Assembly (NCBI GenBank): GCA_032433765.1
Contig: JAVIAB010000046.1
Span: 65,604,375 to 65,668,374, forward strand
Source: Megaustenia siamemsis
Lineage: Eukaryota; Mollusca; Gastropoda; Stylommatophora; Ariophantidae
DNA: 64,000 nt
Direction: 5' to 3'
Program-made: the position numbers and the translations under genes
Shown here: piece by piece, positions 36,028 to 47,326 of the stretch
Numbering within the stretch: the stretch's first letter is position 1
Layout: each line of letters starts with the position of its first letter
Notes under the pieces: generated by a model
Told to the model about the DNA's origin: nothing
Database searches by the model: none
Seen by the model: the letters and a program-made list of their open reading frames with translations, nothing else

Positions 36028-36770
36028 ACAGAATGGATGGCCTCGAACTGAACGAGTTGAGAGGTAGGTCAACGAAAGGAAGGATTGGATACTGGAGGAA
36101 GAGATACGGTGAGGAAGAATAATAAAGCCGGTATAATGAGAAGGGCGATAGAGGGGTGGTCCGGAGGAAGTTAGTCTATCGGGAGGTAGGGAAGTATTGG
36201 AGGAGGAGGTATGGAGAGGAGGGATAAGAAGCAGGTATGTGAAAACTGGATAGGGGGAGAGGCGGTAGGTCATAAGTGAATGGAAAAAGAGAAAGTCTGG
36301 AAGAAGTGGAGCAATAGGGGATGGTGTGCAAGAGGTATGAACCATAGGAGGTAAAGAAGTAGGGAAATGATAGAACAAAGGGGGGAATGAAAGTGGGCAT
36401 CAGGATAAGGGGGATACTGGAATAGTAGGTATAGATGAGTAGTGACTACAAGTTAATAGAGAGGAGAGGGGTGAGCTAGGAGTAGATCAGCAGAGGGGTG
36501 GTAGGAAGGACGAGGGACAATAGAGGTGGGCAGAGAGATCGTACGTACAGTCCAGGTGGAGAGGTGATATAGTGATAAAGAGGTAAAGGACATGAAGATA
36601 GTCAGAAGAGAAAAAGGTGTAGGGAGAGGGGGGGTTTAGGAGGAAGAAGGCAAGATGGGGGTTACTCAAAGAGGATATGAAAAGCAGGGATGGACGAGTA
36701 GAGGACCCAAGATAAGAAATAGGAAGAGAGGTCCATAGGTGGGAGGGTGGAGTCGGAGGCCGGAGGGTCC

Positions 36771-39510
36771 TCAGAGGGACAGGGATACATTGATGCCACG
36801 AGGGGTGAGGCAGCCCCAACGAGCGATCAGACGGTGCTCCAGAGTGAGCCGACTGTGGTGATCAGAGGAGCATGATATTAGGCCAGTTACCAAGACATCA
36901 GTCTTACCTCGATGGCCCCTCGAGTTAAAGTGGGCTGCTACAGGAGTGTCCGCTTCTTGGGTGATGTCATTCAAGTGTTCACGGCACCTATCGCCGATTC
37001 TGCGACCAGACTGACCGATGTAGGTCAACTTGCATCGCTTACAGATGATGGCATAAATGATGTTCCGCGATGTGCAAGTGAATCCCTCTCTGATCTCGAA
37101 AGGACCATTAGGGAAGAGGACAGTGTCGGTCTGGAGAACGTGGTCACAAGTTTTACATACTCTCCGGTTGCAGCGGATAGTGCCTCGATGGCTGAAGTGG
37201 TCAGCAGGAAGACGGCCCTGACAAGAAAGTCTCGGAGGTTCCGGTCACGTCTAAAGGCCACTAGTGGTGGGTCAGGGAAGAGCAGACGAGTAGTAGGGTC
37301 AGATCGAAGAATAGGGAGGTAGCGGTGGATGGTCCTAATAGCGGCGTAGTGGTGAGGGTGATGGGTGAGAGCGAGCACTACTCTATCAGAGGGGGGATGA
37401 GTAGAGGGGGTAAGAGCAGACTGACGTGAAGTGTGGAGAACTCGACGCAGGGCAGGGAGGAGAGCTGATTCAGGATAGAGACGTCGGCGGAAGAAATCAA
37501 GCATAAGGTGGGCATTGTGAAGGAAATCTTCGTCGTCTTGGCAAAGGCGACGAAGTCTGAGAAGCTGGGAATAGGAAGAGAGTTCTTGCAGGATGTAGGA
37601 TGAGAGGAGTCGTAGCGGAGGAAACTATGGGAGTCAGTGGCCTTGTAGAAGACCGAGGTGAGAAGATGAGAGGTGCCCAAGGAGACTAGGATGTCCAGGA
37701 AAGATACGGAGGAGGTGGAGATGTGGAAGGTGATGTGGATAGAGGGGTGGAAATGTCCGACATATTCGATGAAACGGGAGATCTCATCTTCTGGAAGGTC
37801 AGACAGACCAATGCAGTCATCAATGTACCTACGATACATGAGGGGAAGAGGGCCCTGGTAGGTATGGATGATTTGGTGCTCAAGGTAACCCATGAAGAGA
37901 CAAGCATAGCTAGGGCCCATTTTAGTGCCCATCGCCACACCGCTGATCTGGGTGAAGAAATTGCCATTGAACTCGAAAGAGTTGAGGTTCAAGACTAATT
38001 CTGCTAGACGGAGGAGGACGCCAGTGGCGATGGAGGGTTGGATCCTACGGTCCAGGAAAAACTGAAGAGCTTGAAGGCCGTCGGAGTGGGGAATAGAAGT
38101 ATACAGGGAGCAGACATCCATAACGAAGAGGCGGTAGTGACGATCAGGAAGGAGGGTGATAGAGGAAAAGATGTTAAGGGCGTCGTTAGTGTCTTTGACA
38201 TACGAAGGGAGGCTCATAACTATGGGTTGAAAGACACTGTCGAGGAAGTCAGAAATGAGAACAGTAGGACATGAGATGGAAGAGACAATAGGACGTCCAG
38301 GAGAGTCAGGTTTATGTATTTTAGGCAGCATATAGAAAGAGGGTCTGCCCAAGCAGTGGTCAGGAAGGATCATGCTGGAGGAGCTAGAGGGAAGTAATCC
38401 ATCCTGAATGAAACGGAGGATCGTACGACGCACCACGGCGTTATTAGAGACAGTAGTGTCGTCGGGGGTGGGGAGGTAGAAAGTCGAGTCGGATAATTGT
38501 TTATCCCCTTCCCGGATATAAAGGTCTTTCCTCCATACCACCACAGAGCCGCCCTTGTCAGCCGGCTTGATGACAATATCATCACGTCGGCGAAGATCCT
38601 GGAGGGCTTGGTACTCTTCACTACTAAGATTAGAGCGTCGAAGTCTATGGGGACGAAGTGCCTTAATATCCCGGTAGGTACTGTTAATGAACTGGTCCAA
38701 AGCCTGTGATTCGCCCGAGCGGGGAGTCCAGTCAGATTTACGGGAGGAAAAGCGGGCAAATTCGTCTGTAGGAGGAGGTTGAGAGGAAGAGTTCGGATGA
38801 TTAAAGTAATAGAGTTTGAGTCGTAGTCGTCTGTGATACTCCTGAATGTCCCGTAAGAGAGAGAATGAGTCACTCAAAGGGCGAAGGGGGACAAACTTAA
38901 GACCCTTGCTGAGAAGAGAGCGCTCATGGTCGGAAAGGGGCAAATCAGGGGGAATACAAGTGACAAGGGAGCTAGAGTCAGAGGCATTGGGGAGAGGAGG
39001 AGGTGAGGGAGGAGGAGGAGGAGGACGGAGGTTCAAGAGTTTACGTTTGTGCTGAGAGGATAAAAAGTCATACACAGATCGGTTGTGGTGGTGGATGGTA
39101 TGGCGGATGAAGCGAAGAGTCCCAGGAAAGTTAGAGGTGAGCAGATGGAGTTGGGATAGGAGGTGTTGTAGGCGGTTGTTGAGGTGGGATATAAGACGAG
39201 AGTGGCTAGAAGCGACAAGACGAACACGTTTCAGGCCATGCTGGAGTTCAAGGTTCTGCAGTTGGCGGCGAAGATAGTTAGAGAGGTAGGGTTGACCGAC
39301 TTGAGGTGAGAAGTGAGATCGGAACCCACACGGGAGAAATTTACGATGGAGGCAGTTGTTCAAGAAATTCAGGTGACAGGTAAATCTAGTTTTCTTGAAA
39401 GTAGTGAAGGCAAAGTCCTTAGAGATGTTAGAGAGTTCGGGGGGTAGAGTGGAGAAGGAGGCGATGATGGAGTGACGGATAGAATGAGATAGATGTTTGA
39501 GGGAGGGCAT
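36771..39510 (-). CDS. PLE polyprotein A: reverse transcriptase plus GIY-YIG endonuclease (two 1-base frameshifts)
   Basis: The first true ATG is at 39510 (MPSLKHLSHS). An intact frame runs to 37378; comparison with copy B shows two single-base losses. One is at about 37576 (GGG in B, GG here), the other at about 37216 (CCCC in B, CCC here). With both restored in length the span equals 914 codons exactly. Order: N-terminal region with a Pro-rich run (about residues 180-195); RT core from IVIKPADKGG (about 312); LPKIHKPDSPGRPIVSS; motif A FVMDVCSLYTSIP (Asp about 465); GVAMGTKMGPSYACLF; motif C YIDD (about 562); a CNRRVCKTC zinc-finger-like stretch (about 781); GIY-YIG nuclease with IIYAII (about 820), YIG (831), GRRIGDRCREH and Glu about 892 in LEHRLIARW. 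The protein copies element RNA at a nicked target. Confidence 0.88.
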
Positions 39511-39639
39511 AGTGAGGAGATGAGAGAAGATCGAGAAGAGAAATGAGAGATAAACCAACTAGATGAAGATAGGTAGGATACGTGAAGGTATAGAGAAGCC
39601 AATAATAGAAAGAGGGAAGGTAGTGAATAGAAAGTATGA

Positions 39640-39896
39640 GGAGCAAAGTGCAAGAGGGGAGGGTAAGGAAGCACCCAGAAGTGAAGGCGAGGAGAGACTG
39701 ACGAGAGATAGAATAGGTAGGTGAAAGAACGGAGTGGAAATGGTTCTAACTAAAGTACACAGAAATGAAGGCGAGGAGAGACTGACGAGAGATAGAATAG
39801 GTAGGTGAAAGAACGGAGTGGAAATGGTTCTAACTAAAGTACACAGAGATGAATGACGTTAAACAAACATAAAGTAGCAACGATATCAATTGAGTA
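39640..39896 (-). promoter_or_regulatory. PLE copy A 5' leader with an 84-bp duplication
   Basis: Upstream of the ATG of copy A, an 84-bp unit (TGAAGGCGAGGAGAGACTGA at 39682 and 39766 on the plus strand) is present twice. It may hold leader or promoter sequence. This is inferred only from position. Confidence 0.4.
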
Positions 39897-39900
39897 GGGA

Positions 39901-40565
39901 ACAGGCAAATAATTGCAATGCTGCGGTAAAGCTGGTAGCAAGGAGCCAATGGTGGGGTGTGCTAAACACTCCAAGGTATGGTGACAGCTTTACAAATAAA
40001 GAACACAACACAATACTGACGTTTCGGCCTGTGGCCTTCTTCAGAATACAGGGACAACGACAACAAGCGGTGAAGCACAATTACTACATGTTAGATGATA
40101 AAGTGGAGGGCGAGGAAAGTAGGATGCAAAAATAAGAAAAGAGAGAAATGAATTTTACATGATGAGAGGTATGATGGGCGTCAAAATATATAAAATAGAA
40201 AAAGAGAGAGAAAAATGTATAATAAATTGTACTTAGCTGAGCTCAGAGCAGGGAGCAGGAAAACTGTAATCCGTGCTGAAACCAGTCGGAATGACTAAAT
40301 GACTAAAAGCGCAGAGAACGTGTATAGAAAGCAACACGTGACAAAGACAGGTCAGTAAAGAGGGCAAAAAGGATCAAATATCGGGAAAACCAAAAAGGGG
40401 GGGGGGGAAAGGGGGCATAGACGAGGATACTCCTGGGACACAACAAGCAATACATATAAATCACTCAACAATGGAAGTGAGAGATCACGCGAGAGGTTAA
40501 GAGAAAGAAATAGAATGACACGACAAAGTAGTAAACTAGGCAGTGGGTGAGAGAGATGGACTCTA
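39901..40565 (-). repeat. PLE pseudo-LTR, upstream copy of element A
   Basis: Same 3'-region sequence as 35366-36027, in the same orientation, placed upstream of copy A. At 40565 it breaks off within GGACTCTA and joins the plus-strand copy B at ATTGTCATCAAG. Poly-G length differs from the other copy. Confidence 0.85.
40018..40044 (-). ncRNA. Hammerhead-ribozyme-like core (upstream pseudo-LTR)
   Basis: Identical core to that at 35483-35509. Confidence 0.45.
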
Positions 40566-42374
40566 ATTGTCATCAAGCCGGCTGACAAGGGCGGCTCTGT
40601 GGTGGTATGGAGGAAAGACCTTTATATCCGGGAAGGGGATAAACAATTATCCGACTCGACTTTCTACCTCCCCACCCCCGACGACACTACTGTCTCTAAT
40701 AACGCCGTGGTGCGTCGTACGATCCTCCGTTTCATTCAGGATGGATTACTTCCCTCTAGCTCCTCCCGCATGATCCTTCCTGACCACTGCTTGGGCAGAC
40801 CCTCTTTCTATATGCTGCCTAAAATACATAAACCTGACTCTCCTGGGCGTCCTATTGTCTCTTCCATCTCATGTCCTACTGTTCTCATTTCTGACTTCCT
40901 CGACAGTGTCTTTCAACCCATAGTTATGAGCCTCCCTTCGTATGTCAAAGACACTAACGACGCCCTTAACATCTTTTCCTCTATCACCCTCCTTCCTGAT
41001 CGTCACTACCGCCTCTTCGTTATGGATGTCTGCTCCCTGTATACTTCTATTCCCCACTCCGACGGCCTTCAAGCTCTTCAGTTTTTCCTGGACCGTAGGA
41101 TCCAACCCTCCATCGCCACTGGCGTCCTCCTCCGTCTAGCAGAATTAGTCTTGAACCTCAACTCTTTCGAGTTCAATGGCAATTTCTTCACCCAGATCAG
41201 CGGTGTGGCGATGGGCACTAAAATGGGCCCTAGCTATGCTTGTCTCTTCATGGGTTACCTTGAGCACCAAATCATCCATACCTACCAGGGCCCTCTTCCC
41301 CTCATGTATCGTAGGTACATTGATGACTGCATTGGTCTGTCTGACCTTCCAGAAGATGAGATCTCCCGTTTCATCGAATATGTCGGACATTTCCACCCCT
41401 CTATCCACATCACCTTCCACATCTCCACCTCCTCCGTATCTTTCCTGGACATCCTAGTCTCCTTGGGCACCTCTCATCTTCTCACCTCGGTCTTCTACAA
41501 GGCCACTGACTCCCATAGTTTCCTCCGCTACGACTCCTCTCATCCTACATCCTGCAAGAACTCTCTTCCCTATTCCCAGCTTCTCAGACTTCGTCGCCTT
41601 TGCCAAGACGACGAAGATTTCCTTCACAATGCCCACCTTATGCTTGATTTCTTCCGCCGACGTCTCTATCCTGAATCAGCTCTCCTCCCTGCCCTGCGTC
41701 GAGTTCTCCACACTTCACGTCAGTCTGCTCTTACCCCCTCTACTCATCCCCCCTCTGATAGAGTAGTGCTCGCTCTCACCCATCACCCTCACCACTACGC
41801 CGCTATTAGGACCATCCACCGCTACCTCCCTATTCTTCGATCTGACCCTACTACTCGTCTGCTCTTCCCTGACCCACCACTAGTGGCCTTTAGACGTGAC
41901 CGGAACCTCCGAGACTTTCTTGTCAGGGGCCGTCTTCCTGCTGACCACTTCAGCCATCGAGGCACTATCCGCTGCAACCGGAGAGTATGTAAAACTTGTG
42001 ACCACGTTCTCCAGACCGACACTGTCCTCTTCCCTAATGGTCCTTTCGAGATCAGAGAGGGATTCACTTGCACATCGCGGAACATCATTTATGCCATCAT
42101 CTGTAAGCGATGCAAGTTGACCTACATCGGTCAGTCTGGTCGCAGAATCGGCGATAGGTGCCGTGAACACTTGAATGACATCACCCAAGAAGCGGACACT
42201 CCTGTAGCAGCCCACTTTAACTCGAGGGGCCATCGAGGTAAGACTGATGTCTTGGTAACTGGCCTAATATCATGCTCCTCTGATCACCACAGTCGGCTCA
42301 CTCTGGAGCACCGTCTGATCGCTCGTTGGGGCTGCCTCACCCCTCGTGGCATCAATGTATCCCTGTCCCTCTGA
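40566..42374 (+). CDS. PLE polyprotein B, 5'-truncated but open RT plus GIY-YIG endonuclease
   Basis: Open for 602 codons from the truncation point (IVIKPADKGGSVVVW) to the TGA at 42372-42374, without a start of its own. It keeps the whole reverse transcriptase core: motif A Asp at residue 154 of the fragment, YIDD at 251-254, and HISTSSVSFLDI. It also keeps the CNRRVCKTC stretch (about 470) and a complete GIY-YIG nuclease (IIY at 507-509, YIG at 520-522, Glu 581). It lacks the N-terminal 311 residues present in copy A. Difference from A in the shared part: an Arg where A has Ser before MILPDH, and no frameshifts. It is a dead 5'-truncated copy as a whole, but the coding part has not decayed. 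Confidence 0.9.
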   Translation: MVIKPADKGGSVVVWRKDLYIREGDKQLSDSTFYLPTPDDTTVSNNAVVRRTILRFIQDGLLPSSSSRMILPDHCLGRPSFYMLPKIHKPDSPGRPIVSSISCPTVLISDFLDSVFQPIVMSLPSYVKDTNDALNIFSSITLLPDRHYRLFVMDVCSLYTSIPHSDGLQALQFFLDRRIQPSIATGVLLRLAELVLNLNSFEFNGNFFTQISGVAMGTKMGPSYACLFMGYLEHQIIHTYQGPLPLMYRRYIDDCIGLSDLPEDEISRFIEYVGHFHPSIHITFHISTSSVSFLDILVSLGTSHLLTSVFYKATDSHSFLRYDSSHPTSCKNSLPYSQLLRLRRLCQDDEDFLHNAHLMLDFFRRRLYPESALLPALRRVLHTSRQSALTPSTHPPSDRVVLALTHHPHHYAAIRTIHRYLPILRSDPTTRLLFPDPPLVAFRRDRNLRDFLVRGRLPADHFSHRGTIRCNRRVCKTCDHVLQTDTVLFPNGPFEIREGFTCTSRNIIYAIICKRCKLTYIGQSGRRIGDRCREHLNDITQEADTPVAAHFNSRGHRGKTDVLVTGLISCSSDHHSRLTLEHRLIARWGCLTPRGINVSLSL

Positions 42375-43735
42375 GGACCCTCCGGCCTCCGACTCCACCC
42401 TCCCACCTATGGACCTCTCTTCCTATTTCTTATCTTGGGTCCTCTACTCGTCCATCCCTGCTTTTCATATCCTCTTTGAGTAACCCCCATCTTGCCTTCT
42501 TCCTCCTAAACCCCCCCTCTCCCTACACCTTTTTCTCTTCTGACTATCTTCATGTCCTTTACCTCTTTATCACTATATCACCTCTCCACCTGGACTGTAC
42601 GTACGATCTCTCTGCCCACCTCTATTGTCCCTCGTCCTTCCTACCACCCCTCTGCTGATCTACTCCTAGCTCACCCCTCTCCTCTCTATTAACTTGTAGT
42701 CACTACTCATCTATACCTACTATTCCAGTATCCCCCTTATCCTGATGCCCACTTTCATTCCCCCTTTGTTCTATCATTTCCCTACTTCTTTACCTCCTAT
42801 GGTTCATACCTCTTGCACACCATCCCCTATTGCTCCACTTCTTCCAGACTTTCTCTTTTTCCATTCACTTCTGACCTACCGCCTCTCCCCCTATCCAGTT
42901 TTCACATACCTGCTTCTTATCCCTCCTCTCCATACCTCCTCCTCCAATACTTCCCTACCTCCCGATAGACTAACTTCCTCCGGACCACCCCTCTATCGCC
43001 CTTCTCATTATACCGGCTTTATTATTCTTCCTCACCGTATCTCTTCCTCCAGTATCCAATCCTTCCTTTCGTTGACCTACCTCTCAACTCGTTCAGTTCG
43101 AGGCCATCCATTCTGTAGAGTCCATCTCTCTCACCCACTGCCTAGTTTACTACTTTGTCGTGTCATTCTATTTCTTTCTCTTAACCTCTCGCGTGATCTC
43201 TCACTTCCATTGTTGAGTGATTTATATGTATTGCTTGTTGTGTCCCAGGAGTATCCTCGTCTATGCCCCCTTTCCCCCCCCCTTTTTGGTTTTCCCGATA
43301 TTTGATCCTTTTTGCCCTCTTTACTGACCTGTCTTTGTCACGTGTTGCTTTCTATACACGTTCTCTGCGCTTTTAGTCATTTAGTCATTCCGACTGGTTT
43401 CAGCACGGATTACAGTTTTCCTGCTCCCTGCTCTGAGCTCAGCTAAGTACAATTTATTATACATTTTTCTCTCTCTTTTTCTATTTTATATATTTTGACG
43501 CCCATCATACCTCTCATCATGTAAAATTCATTTCTCTCTTTTCTTATTTTTGCATCCTACTTTCCTCGCCCTCCACTTTATCATCTAACATGTAGTAATT
43601 GTGCTTCACCGCTTGTTGTCGTTGTCCCTGTATTCTGAAGAAGGCCACAGGCCGAAACGTCAGTATTGTGTTGTGTTCTTTATTTGTAAAGCTGTCACCA
43701 TACCTTGGAGTGTTTAGCACACCCCACCATTGGCT
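42375..43735 (+). other. PLE copy B 3' untranslated region
   Basis: Pyrimidine-rich 3' region shared (reversed) with copy A at 35366-36770. It ends at GGCTCC, about 35 bp short of the copy A end. A hammerhead-like core lies inside. Confidence 0.75.
43635..43661 (+). ncRNA. Hammerhead-ribozyme-like core (copy B)
   Basis: Same core as at 35483-35509, on the plus strand. Predicted cleavage follows the GTC at 43659-43661. Helix I pairing with the flanks is short and uses wobble pairs. Confidence 0.45.
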
Positions 43736-43738
43736 CCC

Positions 43739-44235
43739 TCTACAGAACATGATTTGTCAAGTTGCTGATAAGTTCTACAGAACGTGATTTGTCAAGTTGC
43801 TGATAAGTTCTACAGAACGTGATTTGTCAAGTTGCTAAGTTCTACAGAACGTGATTTGTCAAGTTGCTGATAAGTTCTACAGAACATGATTTGTCAAGTT
43901 GCTGATAAGTTCTACAGAATGTGACTTGTCAAGTTGCTGATAAGTTCCACAGAACATGATTTGTCAAGTTGCTGATAAGTTCTACAGAACATGATTTGTC
44001 AAGTTGCTGATAAGTTCTACAGAACATGATTTGTCAAGTTGCTGATAAGTTCTACAGAACATGATTTGTTAAGTTGCTGATAAGTTCTACAGAACATGAC
44101 TTGTCAAGTTGCTGATAAGTTCTACAGAACATGACTTGTCAAGTTGCTGATAAGTTCTACAGAACATGACTTGTCAAGTTGCTGATAAGTTCTACAGAAC
44201 ATGACTTGTCAAGTTGCTGATAGGTTCTACAGAAC
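43739..44235. repeat. 35-bp tandem repeat, right segment, about 14 units
   Basis: The array interrupted by the PLE block resumes here; a few units have 8-bp losses. Confidence 0.95.
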
Positions 44236-44790
44236 TAGACGTCGCTGTTTGAGTAATGCCAATGATCGTGTGATGTCAGTGAGACGAAGGTTGGATCCAC
44301 CAAGAGACTTTGTCCAGTGTCCTCATTATTGCCTAAGTTCCGGTATTGATCTCATCGATGCCTCTAATATTGAATAATAATAATAATATAGTGGATTCAT
44401 TCTGACTATTCTTCTGTAATACTTGCATTGGAAAGCATTGATTGCTTTTTGTCAGCAGATCTGGCGATGATTTGCTGCCATATATTGATATGGGCAGGCG
44501 CTCATAGGCCGATTTAGTCTTGTTGTATCAGTAGGTTTGCTATTTATTAATTGTAGCAATTCTGCAGCTACTGTCACATGACTATTGATATCACTCACTG
44601 TTGTTATATACGACTATTAGGACATCACCCATTGTAGCCTGCATCCAGTGATACACGATCTAGCTGTTTAACATGGACATCACATTGTTGCCATAGGACA
44701 GAGACGGGAAAACACTTCGCAAAGATTGTGAGAGAACACCACGAGAAAAGATAAGGCACGATGAGAAGAGATAGACACGCAGTGAAATGA
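44236..44790. other. Unique island
   Basis: Non-repetitive apart from a short (TAA)n near 44374. No gene or element recognised on either strand. Confidence 0.5.
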
Positions 44791-44794
44791 GATA

Positions 44795-45450
44795 AAACAC
44801 ACAGTAAAAAAAGATAACACGTGGTGAGAAGAGATAAGACACAGTGAGAAGATATGTGAGAAGAGATACAGTAAGAAGTGATAAGACACAGTGAGAAGAG
44901 ATACAATAAGAAGTGATAAGACACAGTGAGAAGAGATACAGTAGGAAGTGATAAGACATGGTGAGAAGAGATACAGTAGGAAGTGATAAGACATGGTGAG
45001 AAGAGATACAGTAAGAAGAAATAAGACACTGTGAGATGATATACAGTAAGAAGAAATAAGACATGGTGAGAAGAGATACAGTAAGAAGAAATAAGACATG
45101 GTGAGAAGAGATACAGTAAGAAGAAATAAGATACTGTGAGATGATATACAGTAAGAAGAAATAAGACACGGTGAGAAGAGATACAGTAAGAAGAAATAAG
45201 ACACTGTGAGATGATATACAGTAAGAAGAAATAAGATACTGTGAGATGATATACAGTAAGAAGAAATAAGATACTGTGAGATGATATACAGTAAGAAGAA
45301 ATAAGACACGGTGAGATGATATACAGTAAGAAGAAATAAGACACGGTGAGAAGAGATACAGTAAGAAGAGATAACACACAGTGATAAGAGATACAGTAAG
45401 AAGAGATAAGACACACGGTAAGAAGAGATAAGACACAGGGTAAGAAAAGA
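44795..45450. repeat. 35-bp purine-rich tandem repeat, about 19 units
   Basis: GAGAAGAGATACAGTAAGAA then GAAATAAGACAYGGT. A TGAGATGATATACAG variant alternates. Minus-strand hydrophobic frames are repeat artefacts. Confidence 0.95.
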
Positions 45451-45458
45451 TAACTAAA

Positions 45459-46519
45459 CAGCGTTAGTGATTTCTCTATCTTGTTTGAGTCACATCACAT
45501 TGATCACAATGTAGTCAACACAATCACATCACAGACTATTCTCAGTCATAATTCATATTCAAGTTGATTGATCTTTAACTTGGCACGTGATACATAATAG
45601 TGGAAGTACTTCTCTTAGAATTACTGTTCTTTAATTAATTCTGGACAATTCAGAGGCTACCGCCGGTGGGTATTGACTTGTCCACAAGTGCTTATCGTCT
45701 GTGACATGTAACATTCAATCTCACACAACTTACCTACTACTTGTTCTCTGGTCACAAGTTGGAAATAATCTTAACTACACTTCACAAGCAAACTATAACT
45801 GTCTCTGACTTATTTATATTCTGTAAGTTTCTAATTCACTTGTATTGGTTCTGTTCTCTCTACTGCTCACTAACTGTTCCTAAGTCACTGCTATCTTTTC
45901 CTATGTTCTCTACTCTAAGCTTGACTAGTCCACATTAATGATTCTTAACTAACTCTATTTACTACTTCTTATTACTGTCTGACTTTCTAACTTTTCTGAC
46001 TCCTGTGTCTAGCGAACTGAAAACTTGTTGTGAAGAAGGCTAAATATTAAACTATAATTTACATAATTTATGCGCATGGGATATGCATCCAATGGTTTGT
46101 CGCAAGATGACAACCTACTACACCGTCCAACCCGTCAAAGTTCCCCAATCCTGAACTATATTTGGCCTATGTCTGGGAATGGTCAAAGCTGGTAGTCTGT
46201 GACTCCAAAGTAACCTCTGGTGACCTTGACCACCCCTGAGTTTCAAAATAATGATGCCTATTTCATGACTTGGACCTGTCCTGGAAGTTGTTTATCAACC
46301 GAATTCCTGGACAGGTGAATGGTCAAGCCATGTATTGACTCACACTTTTACAATAACTGCTAGGAACAGTTCCATTGTCCCGAAACATGTGTCCGAATTG
46401 GATTTCCATTGGTACGTTCTGTCACTAACTACTGGAGACTACTATTCTATACCAATGTTATAAGCTGTTAATGGGTACCAACTGAGTTACCTGACCCATA
46501 CTTTAATTCACTTACACTG
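45459..46519. mobile_element. 1.06-kb AT-rich TIR element, possibly a non-autonomous hAT
   Basis: The block splits two related purine-rich arrays. Its ends are imperfect inverted repeats: left CAGCGTTAGTGATTT, right (read inward) CAGTGTAAGTGAATT. A CAG start is typical of hAT elements. The flanking octamers (TAACTAAA and TTACAATA) match at only 5 of 8 positions, so the 8-bp duplication is not clean. No transposase frame; the longest frame (about 65 codons) is not recognised. Confidence 0.5.
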
Positions 46520-46527
46520 TTACAATA

Positions 46528-47326
46528 AGGTACGGTGAAAAGAGATAAGACACACAATGAGAAGAGATAAGGTACGGTGAAAAGAGATAAGACACACAAT
46601 GAGAAGAGATAAGGTACGGTGAAAAGAGATAAGACACACAATGAGAAGAGGTAAGGTACGGTGAAAAGAGATAAGACACACAATGAGAAGAGATAAGGTA
46701 CGGTTAAAAGAGATAAGACACACAGTGAGAAGAGATAAGGTACAGTGAAAAGAGATAAGACACACAGTGAGAAGAGATAAGGTACGGTTAAAAGAGATAA
46801 GACACACAGTGAGAAGAGATAAGGTACGGTTAAAAGAGATAAGACACACAGTGAGAAGAGATAAGGTACGGTTAAAAGAGATAAGACACACAGTGAGAAG
46901 AGATAAGGTACGGTTAAAAGAGATAAGACACACAGTGAGAAGAGATAAGGTACGGTTAAAAGAGATAAGACACACAGTGAGAAGAGATAAGGTACGGTTA
47001 AAAGAGATAAGACACACAATGAGAAGAGATAAGGTACGGTTAAAAGAGATAAGACACACAGTGAGAAGAGATAAGGTACGGTGAAAAGAGATAAGACACA
47101 CAGTGAGAAGAGATAAGGTACGGTTAAAAGAGATAAGACACAGTGAGAAGAGATAAGGTACGGTTAAAAGAGATAAGACACACAGTGAGAAGAGATAAGG
47201 TACGGTTAAAAGAGATAAGACACACAATGAGAAGAGATAAGGTACGGTTAAAAGAGATAAGACACACAGTGAGAAGAGATAAGGTACGGTGAAAAGAGAT
47301 AAGACACACAGTGAGAAGAGATAAGG
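46528..47326. repeat. 42-bp purine-rich tandem repeat, about 19 units
   Basis: GGTACGGTTAAAAGAGATAA then GACACACAGTGAGAAGAGATAA (two halves, both ending AGAGATAA). It shares GTGAGAAGAGATA with the 35-bp array on the other side of the TIR element. Confidence 0.96.

Larger units (their letters stand above)
35363..43738. mobile_element. Composite insertion of two head-to-head Penelope-like elements (PLE)
   Basis: An 8.4-kb block splits the 35-bp array. The 13-bp sequence TCTACAGAACATG lies at both borders (35350-35362 and 43739-43751), as a target duplication. Inside are copy A (minus strand, full length, 35366-39896), a second copy of its 3' end region in the same orientation (39901-40565), and copy B (plus strand, 5'-truncated, 40566-43735). 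A pseudo-LTR upstream in direct order plus an inverted truncated partner is the kind of arrangement known for PLEs. A and B are almost identical, so the event is recent. Confidence 0.88.

Noticed and set aside
40565..40566. PLE head-to-head junction as a cloning or assembly chimera
   Set aside because: One 13-bp target duplication encloses the whole block and the pseudo-LTR copies differ slightly from each other, so a real insertion is more likely, though long reads would settle it.
46468..47309. Hydrophobic minus-strand frames (Leu/Ser/Phe/Tyr-rich)
   Set aside because: Products of the 42-bp repeat (14 codons); no signal of a real membrane protein.
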